Shown here piece by piece: positions 27,301-38,800 of a stretch of 64,000 bases of DNA. This stretch comes from Sphagnum compactum (taxonomy: Eukaryota > Bryophyta > Sphagnopsida > Sphagnales). The stretch covers positions 2,728,001-2,792,000 of the forward strand of contig OZ234493.1 in the NCBI GenBank assembly GCA_965153455.1. Direction: 5' to 3'. The notes under the pieces are model-generated. The model did no database searches and was not told the DNA's origin. It saw nothing but the letters and a program-made list of their open reading frames with translations. Position numbers and translations under genes: made by a program. The first letter of the stretch is position 1. Each line of letters starts with the position of its first letter.

Positions 27301-29763
27301 TCTAATGGCAATGTTCTTGATGACTAGGGGGTGGTATTCAAGTTACGCATGTGTAGTAGTGATCAGTGTTGGATGGTTATCAAAGTGTAGGGTGAAAGCC
27401 CTAGGGTGAGGGCATTCTCAAAATAAGGTGCCTAGGACGTGGTGATAGCCAAGTATGGCCTCGCATTTTGGGAATGTCCCCCACCCATGGGCTTTACCTA
27501 TTGTAAAGCACTAGGCAAAATGAACCAAACCTATGTAGATCATGAGGCATATGAATGGGAGTTCTTATGCCTACATCTCCATAGTGGGAGGATTCTTACA
27601 CCTACAAGTAAGCATAATTTCTCTCCTATCCTTGGGGAGTAGGCATAATATCCCTCCCAATTTCTAGGAGGGAATTCTAGGTAGATATAAGGTGCCCTCC
27701 ACAACCACTACAAAATTTTCTCTGAGTGCTTTACAAAACAGGAACAGACCCCCTGCAGTCATCAGTGCGGTTCTTAGGGTTCATATTGGCAGTTCTCAAA
27801 CAAATCAAAGACCCAGTTCTGATATATAATCATGGTTCTCAAAAAGATTAAAAAGAAGAATCAAATTATCGTCTGTAAGACTCAGTTCTTTACTGGTTCT
27901 TTCATGAAAACAACTGATTCTTTGAGATTTTTTAATAACCTGAACTGATGGTTCTTAGATTATGATTTTTTCTCAAAAACCAGAACAGAGGGGTCTCTGA
28001 TTTTTGAAATATTAAAAACCCCTGAACCAACGGTTATTAGCATAATCAAATACCTGCCCAACACTGGTAGTGACCCAGGTGAACTATTGTCATTAACCGC
28101 TGCACTCAATAACAAGAGATACCCATTTCAATTCAGATTTCTTTTCATTCTACAACCCATCTTTGCAATCTGGTTGAATCACAGAAAGTTAGGGAACGCT
28201 TTTGTTTGGCCCTGCCCCTCACCCACATTAGCACTCTTGCTGCATGGTTGAATCACAGAAAGTTAGGGAACGCTTTTGTTTGGCCCTGCCCTCACCCACA
28301 TTAGCACTCTTGCTGAGCTCATGCAGACTACGAAACACGGTCGCCCTGGTCAAGTTTGTGGCATGCTGCCAGTACCAGAGGACAATCTGTCCTCCATGAT
28401 CTGCCTTTCGTCTAGTGGACTCTCTGGTCCCAAATGGATGTAAAATTGTAAACAGTGAACAGAATCAGAAGTTTGCAGGGCTTTTTAGATCATTGATTTC
28501 AATGCACATTTTTGCTTGAAATCATGAGTTTACAGAGCTCTTTTAAATCATTGACTTCAATGCACATTTTTGCTCGAAATCACAAGTTTGCAGAGTTTTC
28601 AGATCATTGACTGCAATGCAAATTTTTTGCTTTGAAATCAGAAGTTTGCAGAGCTTCTAGATCATTGACTACAATGCACAATTTTTCTTTCTGGCCTGTG
28701 TCGGACTCAAATATTATGTGAACTTTGCTGTCATGTGCACAGACATGGTTATTTGGGAAATGGACATTCAATGCAGACCAACGATGGGCACCACCCGGAA
28801 CAAACTTCCACCAATTCGTGGTGCCTGCTGTCAATGGGATTCGCAAGGACTGCACATATGCACCGGTTGCTGGCATGATGCTCCCCAAACAAGTCATTGG
28901 TGTGCACACCTGCGAGGTAAAATTTCTGCTGCAAAATCCTTCAATTATATTTCCTTGTTTCAAAAGTATGAATGAATGAGCATTTGCTAATTCCTTGGAA
29001 ACTAAAAACCTTCAAAACCCACAAAAAGTTGGTAATCTAATTATTCATAGCTTTACTCTGGTATTCTTGTGGGAAACCATGGATTGTATGTTGCAGCTGT
29101 AGAGAGCCCGGGATTTTTCAGTGTATGTTAAGGAACTTGGTAATATGACACAATATTGCATGGAACTGTGTAAAACTCAGAAGATCCCGGCCAGTGCCTT
29201 CTGGACTTGTGGAAGGCATTTCCTTTTTAAGCCAAATGGACATTTTGAGATGTTCAAGTAGTCCATTTGGCTTAAGCCAATGGCCTCATTGGCATCAAGT
29301 GGAGGGACCCATGTTTGGAGCCCTTCTTGTACTCAAAGAAACGCCCTACAAAAAATTAAGAGCCTTTTTCTTGTCAAAATCTTATAATTTGTAAGAGACA
29401 CCAATGCCAGACCATTGGGGATTTTATGAAATTGTAAGAGACAATTTTCAAATTGCATGGGGGGAGTGACCAAGCATATTACAAAGCAAAGAAAGAATTT
29501 TGTGGGCCGTACACAAGGTGTCCAACTCTTCAAAACCAATGCTTGAAAGCTAAAGAGGGTGTTATATGGATGATTGGCACTGGTGGTTTGTTGATTGATT
29601 GTAGGTGATGATGCCAAGGAAAGCAGTACATGCATGCCATGCAGGAGGGCTAGTGCATGCATTAGAGGGTTGGAAGCACCATGAAGTTGGAGCCGTAGAT
29701 GTTGATCGTATTGATATGGTGTGGGAAGCAGCTATGAAGCACGGGTTCTCTTCTGTGACTTGA
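22224..29763 (+). CDS. CER3: CER3/WAX2-like wax biosynthesis protein
   Basis: Exons: 22224-22283, 22592-22824, 23210-23445, 24074-24293, 24820-24941, 25079-25335, 25636-25743, 25948-26154, 27140-27250, 28743-28916, 29605-29763. Phases close at every junction and give 628 codons plus stop, the usual length of the CER1/CER3 family. The N-terminal fatty acid hydroxylase-like membrane half has three histidine clusters: HRAFH (149-153), HSFHH (163-167) and HSLHH (252-256). The C-terminal WAX2 half has TGATSKLG (459-466) and a [16 protein letters not shown] end. The C-terminal half and the NGGG and [15 protein letters not shown] segments resemble CER3 more than CER1. Family knowledge: CER3 works with CER1 and cytochrome b5 at the endoplasmic reticulum to turn very-long-chain acyl-CoA into alkanes for cuticular wax. 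The start is in a good context (gccATGG). The donor of exon 2 (TC|GTACTT) is weak. Confidence 0.9.
22430..22456 (+). repeat. (GA)n microsatellite in intron 1
   Basis: Interrupted GA dinucleotide run inside the first intron of the CER3-like gene. Confidence 0.9.
24302..24336 (+). repeat. (TC)n microsatellite after exon 4
   Basis: About 17 TC dinucleotides begin 9 bp after the exon 4 donor of the CER3-like gene. A pyrimidine run so close to a donor could act as a splicing enhancer in some species, but that is inference. Confidence 0.9.
26438..26590. repeat. Fold-back element in intron 8
   Basis: Outer arms (26438-26464 and about 26561-26590) and inner arms (26498-26518 and 26539-26561) are imperfect reverse complements. 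The inner pair is GGGAACCAAGGGC against GCCCTTGGTTCTC; the outer pair contains GCTGCTGTCAG against CTGACAGCAG. The RNA could fold into a hairpin of about 150 nt. It may be a small fold-back MITE, but no clear target duplication was seen. Confidence 0.6.
28171..28315 (+). repeat. 74-bp tandem duplication in intron 9
   Basis: Two adjacent near-identical units, starting at 28171 and 28245 with TGGTTGAATCACAGAAAG. They differ by a single C in a C-run. Confidence 0.9.
28470..28692 (+). repeat. About 58-bp tandem repeat in intron 9
   Basis: Four diverged units start with AGTTTGCAG or AGTTTACAG and contain ATCATTGA(T/C)T, then CAATGCA. They end shortly before the acceptor of exon 10. Confidence 0.8.
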
Positions 29764-30200
29764 GAAACCTGCCCAAAAGAGAAACGGCAATCAATTTCAT
29801 TAAACCGTCATTTGGGCCATGTTGCTTCCTAATCAATATGAAGCTTGCATATCAACTTTTGCTGTGGCCCAACAACAAAGACTCAAAAAACCATAGTCTT
29901 TCACACCCATCCACAAAGGTTATATTCTCAAGGACCCAACTAAACACTAGATCATCAAGACAGACCTCAGTAAATGTAACGGAGAAATAAGCTGGAATGT
30001 AGTTGCAGGTATCAATTGATTCATTTGTTTCCTTACTTTGCTTTGGTTCATAGCTTGTTGATCTAGACCAGATTTTATATAACTTATCCCTCTCTTCAAA
30101 GACTTGGGGGAATACATGAGATACCAAATTCAATTTACCTTCATTGGGTCCTTTCTTTTAAACCCTGTCTGTATACACAGAGGGTTTTATTAGCGTACTA
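29764..30200. other. 3' flank of the CER3-like gene
   Basis: Probably 3' untranslated sequence followed by intergenic DNA. No further gene was recognised. Confidence 0.5.
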
Positions 30201-30204
30201 ATAT

Positions 30205-31250
30205 ACAGAAGGTGTTGAATAGGTAGGGTGTCCTTAGGAAGGGCAGGCCAAAAATAGTGGCAGCCTATTTTATGAATAGAAATTCCATGCAACCAATGAG
30301 AAGCTGCATCATGGAGTGAAGGAACCTCCCTTTTTCTATTGCCCCAAGCTAATGGACGCACATGTGTAGATTGATGGGTTGTTTTGAAATCTACCCATCT
30401 ACTTGTTGGGTTTCTTCTCAACATATGAATGTTGAGTAACTGATTTTATCATGCCTCTATATCATTTTATTGTTTTGGGTTGTCCCTTGCCTTTTTGTAT
30501 CACCAGGTTTCATATCACTATGAAATGTAAAAAAAAGTCATATGATGTTTTTCAAATGAAAAACATACAATTAATTAGTTTCAATTCCTTTTAAATCTTA
30601 TTAAAATGAGATTCCTAAAAACTTGATTAAAATAAAACACGTCAATTTTTAAATAAATTAAAATTTTAATATAAAATTTATTTCTAAGATGTATTAAATG
30701 CTTTTAATTAATTTGATATTGTTTTTAAAACTTCAATAAGGCTTTGATGAAGATTTAATAACAAAAATCATAATGAAATTGATTTTTAATTGATAAACTT
30801 TTTTGTACTGTTGTTGCTTTTTATGTTATAAAAATTTATTATTGCCCTAAGATAGTAGACATGCATGTATGATTTTAGGTTTGAGCAAGCATGTATGGGG
30901 CAAACACGGGGGGTTTTATTCTTCAAGTTGTGTTTGGTGTCAAGAGTGGACTGTCCACTGTTCGTTCAGTTCACTTTCCACTTGGACCGTGGACAATCAA
31001 TTTTCCATGCAAGTTTTGTTCTTTTCATGCATTTTTTTGTTTTGTTGGGGGGGGGGGGGGGGGGGGGGAGGGTCAAAGCAAAGAGTTCCCAAGTTTTTTA
31101 CATGTTCCTCAAAGAGTTCCCAATATGCTTTGGCAAATGTTCTCCTCTTTTCACCTATGTAGGTGAGCCAAAGGGGAGGAACTCTCTATACTTCAAAATA
31201 GAACCTTCTATTTTGGGTAGCCTTCATAGTTTCTTTTTTTTTTTTCAGTG
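30205..31250 (+). repeat. Dispersed repeat, forward copy, split
   Basis: 30205-30345 and 30893-31240 both match, in order, the reverse complement of 32600-32235. Landmarks are GGTAGGGTGT, AGGAAGGGCA, ACCAATGAGAAG, CAAGTTGTGTTTGGTGT and a CATGCAAGTTTT stretch. The AT-rich 30346-30892 has no counterpart in the other copy and is either an insertion here or a loss there. The element has no recognised coding content. Confidence 0.65.
31047..31068 (+). repeat. Poly-G run
   Basis: Twenty-two G in a row inside the forward dispersed repeat. The other copy has a poly-A run (32339-32358; poly-T when reversed) close to the same place. The exact length is likely to vary and is prone to assembly error. 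Confidence 0.9.
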
Positions 31251-32234
31251 ATGGACCAATCAAATTGGCTCATTACAAAAATTGAACTTGGGAGGCTCCT
31301 CATCTAATGAATAGGAGAGGCGAATAGGTAGGGTGTTGAATAAGCTTGTGCGTAGGTGTAAGAAAAAATGTTATGGTCAATGAAATTGCTGGATTTCACG
31401 ATTTGAATTCTTTTTCTTAGTTATCTTGAGTGAACTAAGAATTAAATGTGTATTAGGGTTTGGTAGGTTTTTGAGAAATTTAGAGAACCAATGGAAATGG
31501 TAGAAAGGGACTATAATTTTCGATGTTTGCATAAATAGGGTTGTGTGTCATCATGAAAATTTATTTTTCAAGCCTATGGATTCCTGGATTTGGTGGTCTG
31601 AATTTGTTTTCCTAATTATCTTTAGTAAATTAACAGTTCAATGCATAAATAACTATTTACAGACTGGGGACACTTGCACATTACTTTCACACTTTGTTTT
31701 CTCTAGAAGTTGTCAAATGTGTGTCTATCCACCCAATATCCATTGCATGGTGCTTTGGTGGCTGTTAGTTCATTGGGGGCACTTTGACCAATCCAGTGGA
31801 AACTGCTGTTAAACACTGAGAAACCAGCTTCTCTGAGGCTCTACATAATGTCCAAAGAATATTTGGAACAAAACACTTCCCAAACTTATTGTGCTTTGCA
31901 TTAATCAGATGAGGTGCTTCCCAAGTTCAATTTGCTTGGTCCATCATTCAAAAAAATTAAAATTATTGTCATATAAACTTGTGTATTGATTTTACAATAT
32001 CTAAACAATGTGGTGAAGGTTAAGTGCTAATGAAATGTTGATACAATCATGGATACAACGTTACTATTATGATGTCAACGTTGTTGTTACGATGTTGTGA
32101 TGACATTGTAACATATTGTGATGATTAATCATTATGTTGTAATGTTATTATAACATCATATAATGATTCATCAACACTTCATTAACATTTAATTTTAAAT
32201 ATATTGTTGAAACATTGTAAAAGCACAAATACAT

Positions 32235-32600
32235 GAAGGGGAGGGGACAAATTTGTGATGCATGAAGGCTCCTAAAATAGAAGTTTTTATTTTGAAATAT
32301 AGAGTTCCTTCCTTGGGCCCACCCAAAACAAACCACCCAAAAAAAAAAAAAAAAAAACTTGCATGAAAAATTCACTGTCCAAGTGAAAAGTGAACAGTCC
32401 AATCTCCACACCAAACACAACTTGAAAAAAAAACCCCCCCTCCCTCACCACCCACCAGAAAAAAAGGAGGCCCCCTCACTTCATAACTCAACTTCTCATT
32501 GGTTTCATGGAAATTCTATCTTAAAATTGGCTGCAATTATTTTTCACCTGGACCAATTGCCCTTCCTAAGAACACCCTACCTATTTGCAACAACTAGCAT
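32235..32600 (-). repeat. Dispersed repeat, reverse copy
   Basis: Reverse-oriented, more compact copy of the element at 30205-31240. Together the two form an inverted pair separated by about 1 kb. A run of 20 A lies at 32339-32358. Confidence 0.65.
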
Positions 32601-32949
32601 TTTTTTATGATGGGCCTTCATGAACAAAGTTTAATATAGATATGATTAAATTTGGCAATTGAAATCTACATAGAAAAAAATTTAGATGAAAAATTAACTA
32701 TATCCTCAAGTGTTCTTTTCAACATTTGATATTTTCAAAACCATTTGTGGACCTAATCTTTTTAGAATATTTATGTAATACACCTCAAAATCATTTTGAG
32801 ATAATATCATTTGTACAGAATGTAACAGACCTGCTCTTGATTTGATCAACATACACTGGTGATCAATTCTGGTCAAAAATTCAAAAATTCATATATTCTC
32901 ACGAGAGCAATTCCTATTCGCCTAAAAAGCTGAATTGAGTTTGTAGGCC

Positions 32950-33037
32950 AATTTCCACAAAAGCAAAAATGACAACTATTTCTTTCAATTTCCACAAAAG
33001 CAAAAATGACAACTATTTCTTTCAATTTCCACAAAAA
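32950..33037 (+). repeat. 37-bp tandem repeat
   Basis: Two full and one partial unit start at 32950, 32987 and 33024 with AATTTCCACAAAA. The full units are identical. Confidence 0.9.
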
Positions 33038-33815
33038 TTGTTCATTATCAATTGTAGCAATTGAAATCTTAACCTGACAACAACAAGGGTTGAAATCCTC
33101 GGCTTCAGGCTTACCAACATACTGGTTATCATGTAACTTCAAACCTTATAGTTTCATTTTTAATCATCAAACTCCATTGATAACTAATGAGATTATAATA
33201 CCCAATGCTTGGAAGAAAGTGCAATGAAAAAATGTAACTTGAAGTATAATACCAAAAGACTTGGTAAAAATTATAAATAATATGTATAATACAAAAAGTT
33301 GTATGTGTCTATGCCATTCAAACCTACCTATGTATGAACCTTATTTACCTACCCACTTCCCTCTACAAACCTATTTTATATATACCAACCTACTATTTTT
33401 CCTTTGTCTTTTTATGTCTCCTTGACTTTCTCTCAACATCCCCCTAGCTTTTCCTCACTTGTGTTCTCGCTTTCCATTCTAATCAAGTAATTTGTGTTGA
33501 ATCGAGTATCCTTTTTGCAGAGGAGTTTGTAGAATTTCTGTGGATTATCATCAACATTAAGTTTGTCATTTTTGTTTCTATGGTGTTACCTGAAAAATAA
33601 TGTCAAGCTGATCTCTTCGTGTTGTATTCTAATCCCATTATTGGCTGCCAACATGAGCAACTCATCGCACTCTAATGCCCCAACATGTGAGCTTGCAGCT
33701 TACAAAGAAAAACTTGCATTTTTTGCACATTTCTTGATATTAGCATTGGGTGAAGCATTCATAACTTGGCTATGGGGAAATGAAGGCCCATTTTCCATCT
33801 ATTCCGTTTACTTGA

Positions 33816-33843
33816 AATAATAATAATAATAATAATAATAATA
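33816..33843 (+). repeat. (AAT)n microsatellite
   Basis: About nine AAT trinucleotides directly before the minisatellite. Confidence 0.9.
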
Positions 33844-33845
33844 GA

Positions 33846-34400
33846 ATTATAATACCAAATACCTGGAGCAAAGTATAACACAAAATATTTTCAATACTTG
33901 AAGACAATATATGACATGCTTGAAGGAAATTATACTATCGCATACTTGAAAGATAGTACAGAACCAAATTCTTGAAAGAAATTCACTAAAAAATATCTGA
34001 AGGAAAGTATAATACCAAATACTTGAAAGATATTCTAGTAACCAAATATTTGAAGGAAAGTACAATACCAAATACTTGAAGGAAAATATTGTACCAAATA
34101 CTTGAAAGAGATGCATACTAGTAACAAATACTTCAAGGATAGCAAAAGACCAAATTCTTGAAGGGGGAAGTATAGTAGAAATACTTGAATGATAATATCA
34201 AAATACTTGAAAGAAAGTACGATACCAAATACCTGAAATTAAGTCCCAGGAATTTGAAACATCTAGTAGAATACCGGATTCTTGAAGGAAAACTACAATA
34301 CCAAATATTTGAAGCAACGTGTATTAGAAAGTTTTTCACTTGGAAAGCATAATACAAATTACTCAAAGGAAAATACAATTATCAAATATTTGAGGGACTG
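33846..34400 (+). repeat. Diverged minisatellite
   Basis: Units of roughly 26-36 bp are variants of AATACCAAATACTTGAAGGA. About 17 units can be followed and a few more appear at 34615-34685. Frames on the minus strand across it (for example 33847-34116) are repeat artefacts. Confidence 0.8.
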
Positions 34401-35810
34401 CCTAGTATAACGACAACGTATTTTGAGTGTTGGGACTTGGGTTTAGCAACCTGTCAAGTTGTTAAACTCATGTTTAACGATTTGGTTAGTTGCTAGCCCA
34501 AGTCATAAACCACTCCTCCATTAGACAAGTTGTTAAACTCAGATTAGCTGTTCACCCAAGTCACAAATAACTACCCCAAGTAACAAAAAGGGGAAGCTTC
34601 ACGACGTCCTTTACTATATATAATAATATCAAAATATTTGAAAAAAAAATGCAATACTAAATACTTGAAGGGAAAGTATAGTGTCGCGAGTGTTTGGTTG
34701 GGAAAAATGTCGGAGTTTTTGTTTTATACTACTTGTTGACTTTCACGTACATGTCGCTCAAGTCCTGAATATTCTTTAAAGACTTCTTTGAAGAGAAGTG
34801 TATTGGAGGAGAGGCAAATGTTTAGTTCGAGCCTAGAAGAAGAGCACGGAAAGAAAGCAAGCTTTGCCGGATAGATGTACTAGGGCTCTTGATTTTTTAT
34901 TTTCGTGAACCGAGTGGTGTTTACATAAGCATTCTTCTTCAAAGGTTCTTTAACCTTTGTTTTTTTCCTCTCGGTAATTTGAGAAATCCACTCCAATTTT
35001 CGTTTCTTAGATGCCTGACAATCTTCCTTGCTACGACTTCACAAATTGTTGCTATAAACGTAAATTTCAGGGAGTTGGAAGTCTAGTGAAGTTAGATCAG
35101 TCAACTGACTCATGAGGCCGTGTGCAATTTTTGTTAAATGGCTTGCAAGTCTATTCAGCCATGAGCATACTTTTGCAATTCCATGTTGGTGCTATTTCCA
35201 TGTGGCACCTGATTTCAAGTCTTTTTTATGATTGTGAAGCTCAAGGTCGTAGGATATGATCAATTTTTTCAACAATCCAGTCTTTAGAATGGCCAAACAT
35301 TCTTGGGAAGAAATCTAAATAAACATATATATGTTGTGACTAATGCTAGCTTCTTGGCATCTTGCTAACCCTAATTTAAGTCTGACTCCATGCATGCCAC
35401 TCCATGCTGTGACAGCAGTATGAAACTAGTCTTCATTATTTCCATTCAATGCTCTTAAGAGATTCGTCAAACCATGGTTTCGAGGTGACAAGAAGAGTTG
35501 TTAGCTAAGAGGTGGGAGTTTAGTCCTCCTATTGCTCTCAAGGTACTGCTGCAGTGTGCCAGACGTTACAGTCACAGATGTGGAATGTTTCTTTCTTGCT
35601 GTGTGTGTGTGGGGGAGACGCACACTTGATGTCACTGAATGGGGTGAATGAGTCCACGTTCAAAACTGTTTGATGAGTAACATTCAACTTGAAAAAAGCT
35701 GCCTTTTCCTTCTTGGGGTTCTGGAATGTCCAGTCATGTCAGACCATCTTCTAGTTTCTGATTTAAATTGGTCTTGATTTTGTCTGTAGGTGACCTAATC
35801 AGAGGAACAA

Positions 35811-38800
35811 ATGGCTGATGTACCAGAAGCTGATACTGAGGATTTACTTCAAGCTGCTCCTGAGACGACGTCACTTGACACAGCCTCAGATGTTGAGAAT
35901 GAAGTGGTGAAGCTAAACCTGGTTTTTTATTCTTCGTCTGATACCTCTGCATGGTTGTCAGCCGTCTTCTTCCTCGTTTCACATGTCGTGGCAATTGCAT
36001 GTGTACATTGTGAGAAGATAGGTATGCTGCTGTGCTTTTTGCTTTAAGGAAGGGCATTGTAACCATCATTAAAGCATCTCCAGCGGTCCTCAGTATGTGA
36101 CCCTGCAAAAATATTTCTCACATCCAAGTTTTACTTTCTCTTTTTCAAACCTCACCCATAAAACTGAAACTGGGACTGCAAATAGGTGGGAGACTCCTAA
36201 TAGCAAGCACCTAGACCAATCAATATTTCTAGCCACTCAGAAACAGGGAGCAGTCAATAAATGCAATCTGATTGTGTTTATTAGACTGTTCCAAGGCTCC
36301 TCCAGGGTTCTGAAAGCTCTGCATTTTTCCAGGGTCACAGCAGTCCTCCAGTGAATCCCACTGGATGTGACTGCTGTACCTCATCAAAGATTTCCTGTGC
36401 AAGGTCACATACTGAGCGCCAGTGGAGATGCTCTTACATATGAAACTGTACATCACTCCATCATGTTGGATTAAAATACAGTCAATTGTGACTGCCCACT
36501 TTGACCATTTGTTGAAAAGAAGCTGTGAATGCGATCTCACTACACACCCATGGGAATATGGCTAAAGTACTGTTAGGAAATGTGGATTCCTTTAGGCATT
36601 CTTCATGGTCAATTGCAAGAAGTTTGGTGAGAACAGGGCAGGTACTTTTCAGAAATATAAAGAGACCAATTCCTGCGAATTGATACTAATTTCATGACCA
36701 CCCTATGACCATGTTGATTTGGATGGTTAAGGTCTTTCTATTAAAGTGATGCACAGCTTCTTTGAGAATGGTGTGACCAACAAGTATTTCAAAAAACAAA
36801 TCAGGATGTTGATTGTGAACTAGTTGTGATTGGGAGTTCCTTAAATGTTGAAGGCGTCTTCCTTGCAATCAGGTAAGCAAGGTCTTGGATACAACAGCTC
36901 TGCAAGCTAGGGATGGGAAGGATATTCAGGGCATTCCATGGGACCAGCTGCAACTCACAAGGGAGAAGTACCGAAAAACTCGGTTGCAGCAGTACAAAAA
37001 CTATGAAAATTTACTGCAGTCTCATGATGAGCTTGAGAAGGTATGCATTATACTGCTGGGTTCTGGCTAGGCTTAGAGTAACCTATTGTCATATACAGTC
37101 AATTTGCTGAGTGGCTTTCTGATGATTTGGTTGTATTTGGGCAGTAATGATGACTTGGTTTCCCAGTGGAGGACATGTAAGGCTCTCAGTAAAGATTGGA
37201 ACGAGACCTAAGTACAGTGCAAAATATCTTGGATGTGGCATAGTTGTGATGGTAGTGTGCATTTTCAAATAGACATCATCCAGGTGGAGGTAGGCATAAT
37301 TCCAGGGATGTGAGCAATTTGATGCAGGATTCTTGGAATAGAATGTTTCCAAGACCACTCCAATCTGGTTTATGAACTGGTTCTGATTCTCTTGTGGAGT
37401 TTGTCTGGCAGGAATGCAAAGCTGTTGAAAAAGAAGGGAAATTCTACCACTTTCAACACAACACAAGATCAGTGAAACCCACAATTATTCATTTTCAGGT
37501 CAGACTGCTGCCAACTCGGTGAATTGTTTCCATATTCCCATTTTTCTGCTGCTGTTTCAATACCTTGGCTGATAACACAGTGGGTATTTGTCGTGGCAAC
37601 AGTTTGCAAGTAATCCCTTCAGCTTTATGAAGTTTAATATCCTTGTTTTCTATCACTGAAACTGTGCTATTCTTAATGATCCCCTGTTGTATTGATTCAG
37701 TTGGATTTCTTTTCCTTGATTGCAAGTGACAGCTGAGAAACTTAGTGTGGGCAACATCAAAGCATGATGTGTATCTCATGGATAACTTTTCAGTTATGCA
37801 CTGGTCATCCATGTCCCATGAAGCCACTGAGGTGCTCAATCTTGCAGCACCTGTCACTGCCTCTGAGGTACTTTTTATCTTTCAGTTCTCCTCTGCTTTT
37901 GTGCTGATCTGTGAAACCTCATCATCCCATTTCCTCACTTATTGCTGGAGTAGGTTGCTAAAACTTCACTGATTTCACCATTGGACCGTTATCTAAACAC
38001 AGACAAATCTAGTTGTAAACAGGAGTGGTCTTCTAACACATGTTTCTAGCATTGCTAATGACAATTCTGGTTGGAAAGAAGCTTGGCTGTAACAGTTTTT
38101 GTCAGTTGGTACGTATGTTTGGTTGCCCTTCTGTATTGATTGTTGAGGGGTTTCTAAAGTCAAGGTGAACAACCATGACATCAAAGAAAGAGAGGAAGTT
38201 TGGTTGACTTTAGACATGGGATGAAGAGAACATCTGGCTTTCTTTTGACCTGGTACATCAAAGAGATCCTAGGGAATTCATTGAAAGATGTTTGCAGTTA
38301 GGTGTACAACATATAAAAGTACAGACAGACAATGGGCAGTCAGGAAGTACATCACCCTAGATGATACCAGCCCTCTAGACTATTCTGCAGTATACCACCT
38401 TTGTTAGAGCATCTCCAGCAGTTCACTGGAAAATGGGCTGCACAACATGTTTTCACATCCAAACTTTGTGCTAAAAGTTTTTCCCTCTCCAGCCATAAAC
38501 TGTAAATACTGCACATTATACACTGAGGAATCATGTAACGATCACATGTGGGTCAATTAGTGCGACCAGCCAATCAGTAGCAGTAAGTGTGTGGTCAGTA
38601 AATGCAAACACCAAACTAGCAGCAGTGTTTTTTGTTTTCCAGTCTCTTGAAACCCCAGTATCCAGCAACAATTTGGTGTACCTGCACCCACTTTCACACC
38701 ACTGCGGTGTATTGCTTCATCCAAAAGTGGCGTGAAGGCCAGTTTCCAGTGGACCGCTGGAAATGCTCTTACTATGCACGTACATTCATCATCTCCTCTA

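Larger units (their letters stand above)
32601..35810. other. Intergenic DNA between the CER3-like and WD40 genes
   Basis: No gene was recognised. Notable parts are listed separately: a 37-bp repeat, an AAT microsatellite, a minisatellite and a small hairpin. The last kilobase (34.7-35.8 kb) may hold the promoter and 5' leader of the WD40 gene, and a possible leader acceptor (TCTGTAG) lies about 20 bp before its start codon. Confidence 0.5.

Noticed and set aside
31543-31812. 89-codon plus-strand frame between the inverted repeats
   Set aside because: No homology and no splice context. The region shows a diverged internal duplication with 31380-31460.
33847-34378. Two minus-strand frames with recurring YLVLYFPS-like strings
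   Set aside because: They are direct translations of the minisatellite and have no independent support.
38221-38330. Additional WD40 exon with a reading like HQRDPREFIERCLQLGVQ
   Set aside because: No proper splice sites in phase. The exon at 39174 already supplies the expected KHP..Q block and joins in phase to the exon before it.
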